64,000 bases of DNA from Motilimonas eburnea (GCF_021295345.1 NZ_JAIMJB010000001.1:248001-312000); one strand, 5' to 3'; counted from the first letter of the stretch, positions 9,051 through 17,984 are shown. Program-made: numbers and translations. The notes: generated by a model from the sequence alone, not told the origin.

Positions 9051-9510
9051 CATTATTTGCGTTGATGATCAGCGCGAAGTGTTATCGGCCGTGGTGCGTG
9101 ATTTAGCCCCGCTGGCAAGCTATTTTAATATCGAAGAATGCGAGTCGGCAGGGGAATGTGAAGAGCTGTTGGACGAGCTTGATGCCAATGGTGAACGAGT
9201 GGCATTGATCATTTCCGATCATGTTATGCCGGTCAAAACCGGCGTCCAGTTATTAACGGACTTGGCTAATGAGCCCAGATTTCGCAGCATTAGAAAAATA
9301 TTATTAACGGGCCTTGCGACCCATGCCGATACCATTAAGGCCGTCAACCAAGCCCATATCGACCATTACTTAGAAAAGGCGTGGGATGGTGCTGAGCTGC
9401 TGCAAATCAGTAAACAGTTATTGACGGAATTTGTGGTTGAGCAAGGCTTAGATTATCAAGATTATTTGAGCGTATTGGATGCGCCTACCTTGTATAAGTT
9501 GATCCAATAA
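9037..9510 (+). CDS. Single-domain response regulator (receiver plus short tail)
   Basis: 157 residues. A receiver with the acidic pair near 9-10 (CVDDQ), the phospho-acceptor Asp near 61 (LIISDHVMP), a Thr (LLTG, near 90) and Lys in LEKAW, followed by a ~30-residue helical tail without DNA-binding or enzymatic output. The start overlaps the kinase by 14 nt and follows a GGGGG Shine-Dalgarno. It is the likely partner of that kinase. Lacking an output domain, it may act by protein contact or as a phosphate relay; its target is unknown. Confidence 0.85.
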   Translation: MTTINIICVDDQREVLSAVVRDLAPLASYFNIEECESAGECEELLDELDANGERVALIISDHVMPVKTGVQLLTDLANEPRFRSIRKILLTGLATHADTIKAVNQAHIDHYLEKAWDGAELLQISKQLLTEFVVEQGLDYQDYLSVLDAPTLYKLIQ

Positions 9511-9594
9511 TACAGGGGTAAGCAACGACTGCGATACCAAACCCTTTTGCAACAGATTTAGCTATCGCTTTAGTTAAGCGTAAGACAAGGCCGA

Positions 9595-9635
9595 CGACCA
9601 TGGTGATATCAAGGTTAATTGATCCGCCATGGTCG
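9595..9635. terminator. Inverted repeat between convergent operons
   Basis: Nine-bp arms CGACCATGG/CCATGGTCG around a 23-nt loop lie between the receiver gene (ends 9510) and the pilin operon (ends 9649). A bidirectional terminator is plausible, but there is no strong U-tract. Confidence 0.4.
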
Positions 9636-9648
9636 AGCTTAAAAATGC

Positions 9649-11247
9649 TTATTCGTAAGTGGGGTAGTAGTAATGTAATGATGCAAAGGCGGTATATTTT
9701 ACGTTTGTTTTTACTTGTAAATCCGCTAGGGCCTCATCATAGTGCATGCCGCCGGCGCCACTGATGGCGACGGTTTTACCCCGTAGCGCGCCTAGGATAT
9801 CCCCGGAGCCGGTGACGTTAACATGAGATTTAGGCGCATACACCGAGGCATACATATCGGTATCGCCAGCAAGGGTAATGCCTACGTCGTTGTCACGGGC
9901 ACTGGCATAGGAAGAATAAATGGACACGGGAGGCTTACCTGTATTGGTAATGCTGCCTTTGGCGACCACTTGGCCCGAAGAGCCTATGTTGACCTTGCCT
10001 TCGACAAAGATGGTTAAGGAGCTGCCCGCGGCGATATCGATTCTAGGACCACCGCCGCTGGTGGTGAGATCGCCCTTGATGACCAGCACCACATCGCCTC
10101 CACTGATGTTAATTTTGCCATTTTTTACCGCTAAGTTATCAAACACATGCACCTTGGTTGATTCGCCTAGTATGTCTAAAGATTGCGCGGCTTTATCAAC
10201 AATGAAGTTGTCAGCTTTGCGGTCGTACATTTCGGCATTATCTGGCGTAAACTCGTATGCGCGGTCGGCGGTTTCCCAATGGTTGGTGTCCATGGTGCCG
10301 TTACTGTTGAATTTAGAAAAACCAGCCATCTGAGTCGCGATGTTCATGGGATCACATGGCGGGGCGCTAAAGTCGGGTAACCAGAGGTTAGGGTCTTTTA
10401 GTACCGATTGGGCTAAGGCGCTTTGATCGCCGCCCGCCAGATCATCCCCCCCATAGGTTAGGCTGCCGTTGATCTTTGTATCTGAATGATAATCGATATT
10501 GCCACCAATGGTGCCATTGCCACCGATTTCTAACCCAGACACAGTCAAATTCCCACCGGCGCTAAAGTCACCAGTGAGGCGGTTATTACCGCCACCACTG
10601 ACATTAATATTGCCCACCGCATTCACATTACCAATTAATTCCGATGAGCCAGTACTGCTAAAATCACCGTTGACATTGATATTGCCGTAGATAGGGGCAT
10701 CCCCGTTTAGCGCAATATCCGCATTGCTGTTGATGGTCATCACACTGGCATTGTGGGCATTATTGTTCTCGCCGTATTGGCCGTTTTTCGAGTTATAGCT
10801 GTCGATTTTACCACTGCCTGATAAGTCGATACCGTCGCAGCCCACCACGCCATCCTCAAAGATGGATTGCTTGTCGTCTACGTTGACCTTCGCGTTAAGA
10901 TAAGCCACTGCGCCTTGGTAGGTGCCTTTACTGACAAAGCTCAGCAGCGTGCCATTTAAGCTGACCGACTCCAGGCTAAATTCACCTGCAATACTTCTGC
11001 CGGGAATGCCATTGGCAATGGTGGCTAAGCTGCTATCCAGTTCATTTTGTTCTTTAATGTAGGAGAAGCTGTTAAAAATGCCTTTTTCTGCGAGCATGCG
11101 GGCATTGACTTCTTTTTGTTGATTACCACCTATCTGTTCTTGTAAGCGGTTTTCGGCAATACCGCCTAAGGCAACTAAGGTGGCCACTATGGTGACGATT
11201 AATACCGTGACCAAGACATATCCCTGCTGTTGATTGTATCTGTTCAT
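9649..11247 (-). CDS. PilX-like minor pilin with long repetitive beta-solenoid-like body
   Basis: 532 residues. A short basic leader ends QQQG and is followed by the hydrophobic YVLVTVLIVTIVATLVAL, a type III prepilin signal lacking Glu at +5, as in PilX. Residues about 140-265 are a Gly/Asn/Ser-rich array of short repeats (INVNGDF, VNAVGNINVSGGG, FSAGGNLTVSG), and 375-510 continue in the same style (NISGGDVVLVIKGDLTTSGGG), suggesting a right-handed beta-helix. The family is usually about 150-200 aa, so this is greatly enlarged. GGAG precedes the ATG. It is last in the five-pilin operon. A pilus-tip or adhesive role is inference. Confidence 0.75.
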   Translation of the reverse strand: MNRYNQQQGYVLVTVLIVTIVATLVALGGIAENRLQEQIGGNQQKEVNARMLAEKGIFNSFSYIKEQNELDSSLATIANGIPGRSIAGEFSLESVSLNGTLLSFVSKGTYQGAVAYLNAKVNVDDKQSIFEDGVVGCDGIDLSGSGKIDSYNSKNGQYGENNNAHNASVMTINSNADIALNGDAPIYGNINVNGDFSSTGSSELIGNVNAVGNINVSGGGNNRLTGDFSAGGNLTVSGLEIGGNGTIGGNIDYHSDTKINGSLTYGGDDLAGGDQSALAQSVLKDPNLWLPDFSAPPCDPMNIATQMAGFSKFNSNGTMDTNHWETADRAYEFTPDNAEMYDRKADNFIVDKAAQSLDILGESTKVHVFDNLAVKNGKINISGGDVVLVIKGDLTTSGGGPRIDIAAGSSLTIFVEGKVNIGSSGQVVAKGSITNTGKPPVSIYSSYASARDNDVGITLAGDTDMYASVYAPKSHVNVTGSGDILGALRGKTVAISGAGGMHYDEALADLQVKTNVKYTAFASLHYYYPTYE

Positions 11248-11268
11248 GATTGACTCCAGCTAACTTGC

Positions 11269-11814
11269 TCACGGGGCGGTGATCCTCGCGAGAATTTTTT
11301 GCCGCAGTGCTACAGTAAACGTAATTCCATCAGTGCCTAACGATGCAGGCATGCCGGTTACCTTAATTGAGACATTCACTCCTTCAGTCCCAATAGCTTG
11401 CAGTGTAAAGTTTTCTACGTTGAGGGCAATCAGTTGATTACCTATGCCATCATCACAAAATAGCCCAGCTCCGTTACTGTAAAAGCGGTCACTGGTGCCA
11501 TTGATGCGGGTGTTACCTAAGCAGCTGACCACTTGATCACCTGCAGATATATTGTTGTAACTGACTAATAACTCGCCAAAGCCATTTAATGTACTCACGC
11601 TGATGTTGTCACTTTGCCTGACACTGCGGGTGATTAAGTTAAATGCGCCGCGCAGTGACTCTTGGGCTTCAGATAATGAGCGCGTGGTACTTAATGTACT
11701 TTTTAATGAGCTATACACACTGGTACAGGCAAGTATTAGCACTAGCCCCAATAACATGGCGATGAGTAGTTCAATGAGGGTGAATCCGCGTTGGGATTGG
11801 CTGTTTGTTATCAT
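11269..11814 (-). CDS. pilW: PilW-like minor pilin
   Basis: I place the start at 11814 (MITNSQSQRG then FTLIELLIAML) because AGG lies 7 nt before it; an upstream ATG at 11832 lies inside pilV. The Gly/Phe cleavage site with Glu at +5 is a classic prepilin peptidase site. The body (about 170 aa) contains the QSD/RGAF region and two Cys (LGNT... and LFCDDGIG) typical of PilW-type minor pilins. It follows pilV closely and precedes the PilX-like gene by 21 nt. Confidence 0.78.
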   Translation of the reverse strand: MITNSQSQRGFTLIELLIAMLLGLVLILACTSVYSSLKSTLSTTRSLSEAQESLRGAFNLITRSVRQSDNISVSTLNGFGELLVSYNNISAGDQVVSCLGNTRINGTSDRFYSNGAGLFCDDGIGNQLIALNVENFTLQAIGTEGVNVSIKVTGMPASLGTDGITFTVALRQKILARITAP

Positions 11815-11822
11815 CTCATCAC

Positions 11823-12236
11823 CTAATCGCACACGTCGGGGAAGTTAGCAATTAGCGTCAGCTTGTTATTGTCTGCTTCGTCTATCTTGCTATCTGTCCA
11901 AGTGAGTTCAATTTCTGTACTTAATGCGAAACTGACGCCGGGTTTACCTGCGGTGACGCTGTAGTCGGAGGGCAGGGCGGTCTGCCAAGTGTTAACGATA
12001 CTGGTGTATTTAGCGGGGGTGGTTTTGGCAGCGCATAAATCCAACCAAATACTATCGACCAAATTGTGGGCGCGGATAGTGGAAATGGTGTAATAAAAAC
12101 TTGATTGGGCTGCCTGAAGCATTTTTATCTCTAATAAAGCAATGCCAAGTAGCGCAATCACGGCGACGATGGTGGCTATCATCACTTCAAATAAACTAAA
12201 TCCTTGTTGATTTTGCCGTAATTGATATTGCTTCAT
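11823..12236 (-). CDS. pilV: PilV-like minor pilin
   Basis: Starts at the ATG at 12236 (MKQYQLRQNQQG then FSLFEVMIATI), which overlaps the fimT stop as TAATG; a longer frame to 12287 lies within fimT. The prepilin motif has Glu at +5. The remaining ~125 residues contain a Cys-containing segment (LDLCAAKT) and end with DVCD, matching the two-cysteine layout of PilV proteins. It would be co-translated with its neighbours and would help prime pilus assembly in the inner membrane. Confidence 0.77.
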   Translation of the reverse strand: MKQYQLRQNQQGFSLFEVMIATIVAVIALLGIALLEIKMLQAAQSSFYYTISTIRAHNLVDSIWLDLCAAKTTPAKYTSIVNTWQTALPSDYSVTAGKPGVSFALSTEIELTWTDSKIDEADNNKLTLIANFPDVCD

Positions 12237-12685
12237 TAGCTGCAAGCTCCTTCTTGGAGCTGACTTTGGCCGCTTGATAGCACACAAAGGTAGCGAGTAT
12301 TGGTGGTGTCGGTAATTTTAAAGCTGGCTGATGTCGTCAACGCCCCCGTTCCCAATATTTTAATTTCATTACCCGTCACTGTGACACTGGAATGAGGCGC
12401 GCCGGCTTGTTGTAATACTATGTTGTTCACATCCAACACCTGCCAACCTTTTGCCCAGCTGCTGTCGATGGGCACGAGGCGCATTGGCGCGGCGGATTTA
12501 ATGGCTTCACTGCGCGCATAGCGATAGGCGTTGTAGAGGTTATTGGTGGCGTTGGTAAAGCGCTCTTTACTCATGATAACTTGATAACCAGGGACGGCGA
12601 CAAACATTAAAATCATCGCGATGGCGATGGTGATCATCAGTTCAATCAAGTTGAATCCGTAAGAAAAGGCAGCGCTTGTTTTCAT
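12236..12685 (-). CDS. FimT/FimU (GspH-type) minor pilin
   Basis: I place the start at 12685 (MKTSAAFSYG then FNLIELMITIAIA) because a GGGGGG Shine-Dalgarno sits 6 nt upstream; the frame itself extends further into pilE. After the hydrophobic helix comes a GspH-like domain (RYARSEAIK..., ending CVLSSGQSQLQEGAC). The leader is cut after Gly and the +5 residue is Glu. In type IV pili, FimT/FimU belongs to the initiation complex with PilV, PilW and PilX, which are the next three genes here. Confidence 0.77.
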   Translation of the reverse strand: MKTSAAFSYGFNLIELMITIAIAMILMFVAVPGYQVIMSKERFTNATNNLYNAYRYARSEAIKSAAPMRLVPIDSSWAKGWQVLDVNNIVLQQAGAPHSSVTVTGNEIKILGTGALTTSASFKITDTTNTRYLCVLSSGQSQLQEGACS

Positions 12686-12698
12686 CTTCATCCCCCCA

Positions 12699-13070
12699 TT
12701 ACTGCCAGCAGTGTGTTTTGTCTGCACCAAGCACACCGGCTTGATTAATCGTTAAGGTGCCACACTCGTCACTGCTTTGTGCTGTGTCAGGTGTGGCTGT
12801 TAAAGTGAATAAGTCCGGATCTGAGCTTGTTGTTAAAGAAAAAGTGTAGCTACTTGGCACTGAAATTGATGGCACGGCACTTGGGTAGACGCCTTGGCGG
12901 GCATAGCTGCGCTCAAATATTTGTGCCATTTCGGTGAGCGCCATTTGGGCATCCACGCGATTTGATGTCATGACATGGGCGCGATAGCTAGGCAAAGCTA
13001 TCGCGGTCAATATCCCAATGATAGCGACGACGATGAGTACTTCGATTAAAGTGAAGCCATTATTTTTCAT
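12699..13070 (-). CDS. pilE: PilE-like type IV pilin
   Basis: MKNNG then FTLIEVLIVVAIIGILTAIALPSY is a canonical short prepilin leader and N-terminal helix, and two Cys near the C-terminus (DECGTL, HCWQ) form the usual disulfide loop. 123 residues. The frame also allows a GTG start at 13091 (12-residue leader); neither start has a strong Shine-Dalgarno, and I prefer 13070 because pilin leaders are usually short. First gene of the operon pilE-fimT-pilV-pilW-pilX-like. No pilY1, pilus ATPase or prepilin peptidase lies in the window. Confidence 0.82.
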   Translation of the reverse strand: MKNNGFTLIEVLIVVAIIGILTAIALPSYRAHVMTSNRVDAQMALTEMAQIFERSYARQGVYPSAVPSISVPSSYTFSLTTSSDPDLFTLTATPDTAQSSDECGTLTINQAGVLGADKTHCWQ

Positions 13071-13314
13071 ATAGATTGTCTGGTTTTTCACAAAAAAGTT
13101 GCTTATTTCAAGTATAGGAGGTTACTGAGTAAGATCATTATTTATTGTTCAAGAGTGTGAAATAGGTTTCATACTTTTCTAATACTTTTGATCAAAAAAG
13201 TCAGTGGGCGGCTCTAGATCAATAAAAGGCGAGTTTGTTGATCTTTAAACTGGTCGGATGAGTTTGCTTTTTGTACAATGTGTCCATTCCATTTTAATGT
13301 TGAGGTCGTTCGAG

Positions 13315-13512
13315 ATGTATCAAGCATACGGTTTAGTCAAGATTATGGGTCGCAGAGCCTTGGTGATTTTAGGTTATCTTGCCTTATTGCCTTGTCTGCC
13401 TTTTATTAAACAACCTGCCAAGTACACCAGTGTGCTGTATCGCATGTGGATAAAAACCAGTAATAAGCCCGTTTGGATCCAGCGTAGTGAGGAAGTTGGC
13501 CCGTTATATTAG
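13315..13512 (+). CDS. Small hypothetical membrane-associated protein
   Basis: 65 residues, starting MYQAYGLVKIMGRRAL, with one hydrophobic stretch (LVILGYLALLPCLPFI) and a basic tail. I prefer the ATG at 13315, which has GAGG 9 nt upstream, over the longer frame from 13258. It is divergent from pilE, with a TTTTGATCAAAA palindrome (13186-13197) between them, and is followed by a Nif3-like gene. I do not recognise the family. Confidence 0.5.
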   Translation: MYQAYGLVKIMGRRALVILGYLALLPCLPFIKQPAKYTSVLYRMWIKTSNKPVWIQRSEEVGPLY

Positions 13513-13612
13513 GGCTGCTCAAGACGTTCATTTTTGGCCGTTGGCTTGCTTAGCTTGGTGTGTTTACCGTTATAATAAGTGCTCTAACCAAACATGGAAT
13601 TAAGGAGCTCCC

Positions 13613-14374
13613 TTGGCGGTTTCTGCTACAAAGTTGGAAGGTGCGCTGAACCAATTATTATCAGCACACAAAATCAAAGATTATTGTCCCAATGGCTTAC
13701 AGATAGAAGGTAAGCCACAGATCCAAAAAGTGATTACTGGGGTGACGGCGTGTCAAGAGCTGATAGACATAGCGATTGCCAAGCAAGCCGATGCCATTTT
13801 GGTTCATCACGGTTACTTTTGGAAAGGTGAGCCTGAGCCCTTGAAGGGGATGAAACGCGCTCGTATCGCAGCATTATTACAACACGACATCAATTTGTTT
13901 GCCTACCATCTCCCTTTAGATGTGCACCCTGAGCTGGGCAATAATGCGCAACTGGCCAAATTACTTGGCGTCACCTTACGTCGCGGCCTTGAGCCTTGGG
14001 ATCCCATGAGTGTGGCGCAAGTGGGTAAGTTCGATGAGCCTATTTCGCCCCAGCAATTAACTCAGCGTTTACAACAAGCTCTGCAACGAGACCCCCTTTG
14101 GATTGATGGCAATAAAGAGACGATCCGCTCGGTTGCTATCTGTACTGGAGGTGGACAAAGCTATATCGACTTAGCCGCCAGTCAAGGTGTCGACGCGTTT
14201 ATCAGTGGTGAGATATCTGAACGCACCGTTTACACGGCCCGAGAAATGAATATCCACTACTTTAGTGCTGGTCACCACGCCACTGAGCGTTATGGAGTAC
14301 AAGCCCTGGGCGAATGGCTAGCTCAGCAATACGCCTTAGATGTTGAGTACGTAGAAATCGACAACCCGGTATAA
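13613..14374 (+). CDS. Nif3-like dinuclear metal centre protein (YbgI family)
   Basis: 253 residues, full length for the E. coli YbgI type. Metal-binding signatures are present: ILVHHGYFWKG near residue 62, the LPLDVHPE stretch, and the C-terminal GHHATERYGV. The start is TTG at 13613, decided by AAGGAG 7 nt upstream. These hexameric-ring proteins bind two metals; a GTP cyclohydrolase activity has been suggested for some members, but the cellular role is not settled. Convergent with the YvcK-like gene. Confidence 0.88.
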   Translation: MAVSATKLEGALNQLLSAHKIKDYCPNGLQIEGKPQIQKVITGVTACQELIDIAIAKQADAILVHHGYFWKGEPEPLKGMKRARIAALLQHDINLFAYHLPLDVHPELGNNAQLAKLLGVTLRRGLEPWDPMSVAQVGKFDEPISPQQLTQRLQQALQRDPLWIDGNKETIRSVAICTGGGQSYIDLAASQGVDAFISGEISERTVYTAREMNIHYFSAGHHATERYGVQALGEWLAQQYALDVEYVEIDNPV

Positions 14375-14431
14375 CAGGAAGGGAATAGGCGGCTTTAGCG
14401 GTTAACTTGCCATTTTAGCCGCAGTCCTTGG

Positions 14432-15328
14432 TTACATCAGGCTGACGAGCTTTTCTATGGCCACTCTTAACTTATCTCGGTCGTGGCGGTGCACCAGTTC
14501 TGTCTCGGCCAGATCGGCATAAAACACCTGATAGTCGGCTAAAGGCGCAGCGCCATAAGGCAAGATCACATAATCAATAAACTGCATGTCCATCTGTTGT
14601 TCACACCAGCCTAATTGCTGTTGCAATGTGTATTGATCTGCTGGGCTTAGCTCAGGCACCAGGTTGGCAATAAATATGACCTTAGCTTGACTTTGCCTAA
14701 GGGCGGCTTGCAGCTCGGGCAACAGCAACGGCGGCATAATACTGGTAAGAAATGAACCTGGCCCTAATAAGATTAACTCGGCTTGCTCGATTGCTTTGAT
14801 GGCTTCTGGCGTGGCAGGCACATCAGGGCTGATCGCTAATTGGAACGGAAAGCTTTGCATTTGATCAACCAACACTTCGCCATGATAATTTTTGCCTTCA
14901 TTGCAGATAGCCATTAAATCAGCGGGTTGTTCCGTCATCGGCAAAATTTGGCTGGTGACCTTGAGCATATTAGAGATAAGCTTGATTGCATCAAGTGGCC
15001 GGATGGAGAGTTGATCTAAGGCAAGCAACATTAAATTACCCAAGTTATGGCCCGCAAATTCCCCCTTGCCCGGGAAGCGATATTCAAACAGCATGCTGCC
15101 TATGCTAGGCTCAGGTACCAACTGGTTGATGCAGTTACGTAAATCACCCCATGCGATACAATTTTCACTCTGTCTGATACGCCCAGTCGAGCCGCCGTTA
15201 TCTGTGGTGGTCACTATTCCCGTCAAGTTTGGCCCAAGGTGAGCCAAAGCCGACAGTAAGCGTCCTAGGCCGTGTCCACCGCCGATAGCGACGACATTAT
15301 TAAAATTAGCTAACGCATTATTTGGCAT
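14432..15328 (-). CDS. YvcK-like (CofD-fold) protein, gluconeogenesis-factor family
   Basis: 298 residues. The N-terminal VVAIGGGHGLGRLLSAL loop and TTDNGGSTGRIR motif are diagnostic of the YvcK/CofD family, which binds UDP-sugars or similar nucleotides. Further family features are GHNLGNLMLLALDQL and LLGPGSFLTSIMPPLL. In Bacillus, YvcK supports cell-wall synthesis on gluconeogenic carbon; in gammaproteobacteria the role is poorly defined. It lies downstream of narP with an 84-nt gap, so read-through from narQP is possible. Confidence 0.87.
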   Translation of the reverse strand: MPNNALANFNNVVAIGGGHGLGRLLSALAHLGPNLTGIVTTTDNGGSTGRIRQSENCIAWGDLRNCINQLVPEPSIGSMLFEYRFPGKGEFAGHNLGNLMLLALDQLSIRPLDAIKLISNMLKVTSQILPMTEQPADLMAICNEGKNYHGEVLVDQMQSFPFQLAISPDVPATPEAIKAIEQAELILLGPGSFLTSIMPPLLLPELQAALRQSQAKVIFIANLVPELSPADQYTLQQQLGWCEQQMDMQFIDYVILPYGAAPLADYQVFYADLAETELVHRHDRDKLRVAIEKLVSLM

Positions 15329-15412
15329 ATTAAACCGTTTTATTGTTAAATTACGGCTAAATTAACTCATCAAACTGGGTGGTGTAAATAAAATATGCTG
15401 TTTGATGCTGAG

Positions 15413-16051
15413 TTATCTTTGAAGCTCTAGATACATCACCGCGGCTTCAACACGGGATTTAGCTTCGCACTTTTTGAGTAAGCTTTTCACATGAACTTTC
15501 ACCGTGCCTTCGGAAATGTGTAACTTGTCCGCCACTTCCTTATTACTTTGGCCCTTAGCAATGTGTTGTAAAATTTGCAGCTCACGTTTGGTCAACAAAT
15601 TGAGTTTAGCTTGAAAATCATTATCTTCCTCTAAACAATTGAGATATTCGATGATCCCCTCACTAAACACCTGAGTACCAGAGGCAGCAAGTTGTAATTG
15701 ATTGAGTAGATCTTCGGGCTCTGTGTCTTTGAGCAGGTAACCATCGGCCCCCTGATTCACTAAATTAATGACATCTTGTTTGGCGTCAGAAACGGTTAAA
15801 ATAATGATGCTGGCATCAACGCCTTCATCGCGCAGTGCTTTTAGGGTATCTAAGCCTGACATGCCCTTCATGTTTAAATCTAATAAAATCAATTCGGGTT
15901 GATGTTGTTGTGCAAAGGCCAGGGCTTGGGTGCCATTGCTCGCTTCAGCCACCACATCAAATTCGGGCTCAAGGTTGAGTAGCTGCACAATGCCTTTGCG
16001 CATTAACGGGTGATCATCGACCACCATGACAGTGATGTTATTTTGCTCCAT
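15413..16051 (-). CDS. narP: NarP/NarL-type nitrate response regulator
   Basis: 212 residues. Receiver with the acidic pocket VVDDHP, phospho-acceptor D58 (LILLDLNMKG), Thr in ILTVSDA and Lys in LLKDTEP. A LuxR-type helix-turn-helix follows (LTKRELQILQHIAKG...SEGTVKVHVKSLLKK, about 145-200). It overlaps the narQ stop by 14 nt. With the NarP-like site upstream of napF it should couple nitrate sensing to the nap operon. NarP rather than NarL is inferred from its NarQ partner and nap context. Confidence 0.88.
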   Translation of the reverse strand: MEQNNITVMVVDDHPLMRKGIVQLLNLEPEFDVVAEASNGTQALAFAQQHQPELILLDLNMKGMSGLDTLKALRDEGVDASIIILTVSDAKQDVINLVNQGADGYLLKDTEPEDLLNQLQLAASGTQVFSEGIIEYLNCLEEDNDFQAKLNLLTKRELQILQHIAKGQSNKEVADKLHISEGTVKVHVKSLLKKCEAKSRVEAAVMYLELQR

Positions 16052-17768
16052 CTTGAGCCTCTTGTTGAATGATTGGGAAATGTAAACAAATACAGGTTTG
16101 CTCAGCTAAGCGCATGATATCGAGCTGTCCCTGCAGTTTGGCGGCCCGTTCTTTCATGATATTTAACCCGTAGTGGTTGAGTTTACTGGTGTCATCTGGC
16201 ATGCCAATGCCATCATCACGGATCTCGACTTGGATCCGCGTGTGGTCATGATAATGGCATTTCACATCAATGTGTGTTGCGTTCGCGTGTTTGATGGCAT
16301 TGAGCACAGATTCTCTGACGATTTGCAGTATATGTATGTATTGACCTGCATTTAAGTGGTAGTCATTTATTTCATAGTGTAATGAGATTTCCGCCTCAGT
16401 TTGGGGCTTTAATTGCGTTAACATGGCCTCTAACGCGCTGGATAAATTGGCTTCATCCACCTTAAGACGAAATGTACTGAGCAACTCTCGCAGTTGCTTA
16501 TAAGTGTTGGCAACACCTAGGTCGATTTCTTGACTGATGGCTTGGGCTTTTACACTGTCTTGTTGGGTAATGGCGCGTTTAAGTAAGGTACATTGGATCC
16601 GCAAAAATGATAGAGACTGGGCAATAGAGTCATGCAGTTCCCGTGCAATGACACCGCGCTCTTCCATCAGTGCCATGCGCTGGGTCTGTAAACGAATATC
16701 TTGCTGCTTAATGGCTTGTCCTAGTAAGAAGGCAAAGCTATCTAACACCACCATGTCGACATGTTGATTTTTTTGGATCTCTAAATGGATCTGTTGTTTT
16801 GCATCGCGACTCACCTCGATGCGAATAATGTCATCGCATTGATCTGTCCATGGCGAGGTACTGTAAATAAAGCGTGGGGTGTCCGCGTGAGTGTGCAGTT
16901 CAAGTCGCGCCGATCTAAGTAGCTGTTGATAGATCAATTGATCCAGGGCTTTGATTAAATCTCGTTCAGATAAATCGGCTACGCTCAGTTGCTGAGAGAT
17001 ATTATAGAGAAAGCTGACGGTTTGATTGGCTTTGGCTAACTCTTGGGTCTTTTGATTGACTTGATTTTCCATCTCCAAGTAAAGCTGCTTTAGCTCTTTT
17101 GACATATGTTGAAATGCTTGGCCGAGGGCGCCTATTTCTTGGTCTTTGGCAATGGCAAAGTCGCTGTCGAATTGGCGCGCTTTGACTTGCTCCGTGGCAG
17201 CCATAAGTTGATGCAAGGGCTCAACCACTCTAACGCGCATGAGATTCATTAGATAAGCACAGATCATTAAAATAGCGCCAAGGCCGATGATTTGAGCGAG
17301 AAATAATAATCGAATTTTGGCTTCGGAGTAGTTTTGCAGTGACAGTACAAAACGATCGATTAAGGAAACAAAGGCCACTAAGTTTTGGTTGTACGCTTGC
17401 TCATTGCCTTGCTCAAGCAAGCTTCGCATGCGCTGCCATTGCAACACGACTTGATGATAGTCATTGAGTATGGTGGTGGGGTAATACCACGCCTTCACTT
17501 CGGTTAGTGGTGCCTTAAACAGCGAGGCTTCAAACTTGTCAATATTGTGAGCGGTCTGCTCTGGCGCTCGTTGTAGTTGGTAGGCGATCCGATAGCTTTG
17601 CATCCTTAATGAGCCCGCGACATTGATCATGCTGGCATCTTTTAAGTTGGTACTTTCAATGCTTAAGGTTAACCCCGCTTGCAAGACCGATAAGGTAAAA
17701 ATGAGCAATAAGGCATAGCGTAATGATGAGGTGGCAGATTGGTGAAATTGACGGATTTTCATTATCAC
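16038..17768 (-). CDS. narQ: NarQ-type nitrate/nitrite sensor kinase
   Basis: 576 residues. TM1 about 15-35; then the NarX/NarQ P-box ligand region (DASMINVAGSLRMQSYRIA, 44-62); a helical periplasmic bundle; TM2 about 155-177; HAMP; a signalling helix and GAF-like region; HisKA_3 with H379 (ARELHDSIAQSL); and an HATPase (DDGIGMP, GLNIMKERA). The P-box binds nitrate between protomers in E. coli NarQ. The lack of the Cys-rich central segment favours NarQ over NarX. The start could also be the ATG at 17762. Confidence 0.9.
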   Translation of the reverse strand: MIMKIRQFHQSATSSLRYALLLIFTLSVLQAGLTLSIESTNLKDASMINVAGSLRMQSYRIAYQLQRAPEQTAHNIDKFEASLFKAPLTEVKAWYYPTTILNDYHQVVLQWQRMRSLLEQGNEQAYNQNLVAFVSLIDRFVLSLQNYSEAKIRLLFLAQIIGLGAILMICAYLMNLMRVRVVEPLHQLMAATEQVKARQFDSDFAIAKDQEIGALGQAFQHMSKELKQLYLEMENQVNQKTQELAKANQTVSFLYNISQQLSVADLSERDLIKALDQLIYQQLLRSARLELHTHADTPRFIYSTSPWTDQCDDIIRIEVSRDAKQQIHLEIQKNQHVDMVVLDSFAFLLGQAIKQQDIRLQTQRMALMEERGVIARELHDSIAQSLSFLRIQCTLLKRAITQQDSVKAQAISQEIDLGVANTYKQLRELLSTFRLKVDEANLSSALEAMLTQLKPQTEAEISLHYEINDYHLNAGQYIHILQIVRESVLNAIKHANATHIDVKCHYHDHTRIQVEIRDDGIGMPDDTSKLNHYGLNIMKERAAKLQGQLDIMRLAEQTCICLHFPIIQQEAQDGAK

Positions 17769-17867
17769 TTAATAGGTAAATAGGGCATTTTGCGGCTCAT
17801 TTTAACCAAAATAAGCGCGATTGACTGGGAACTATCTCGGATATCTGTTATACCAAAAGAAACGATG

Positions 17868-17984
17868 AACTCCGAGTCTCATTTGTCTAAGTCGAAGATA
17901 TGACGGTGTGACCGCTTCAGTGCTCTTTTATCGAACGCTGAGAAGGGTTATTTCAGAAATGATTTAGCCTCCCGATTTGGAAAG
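17868..17984 (+). promoter_or_regulatory. Probable molybdenum-cofactor (Moco) riboswitch in the moaA leader
   Basis: The leader ends GCCTCCC-GATTT-GGAAAGG-TGTTT-ATG, almost the same as the end of the E. coli moaA leader that forms the Moco RNA motif, as I recall it. Upstream are CTCCGAGTC and a stem pairing TTCAGTG with CGCTGAG (about 17915-17945), placed like the arms of the motif. GGAAAGG doubles as the Shine-Dalgarno, so ligand binding could hide it and shut off moaA when cofactor is plentiful. Boundaries are approximate. Confidence 0.7.

Noticed and set aside
9920-10333. 137-aa frame opposite the PilX-like gene
   Set aside because: Arises from the repetitive Gly/Asn/Ser codons of the real gene on the minus strand.
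9649-11247. Possible phage tail or bactofilin gene
   Set aside because: Repetitive body is suggestive, but the prepilin leader and position at the end of a minor-pilin operon fit PilX much better.
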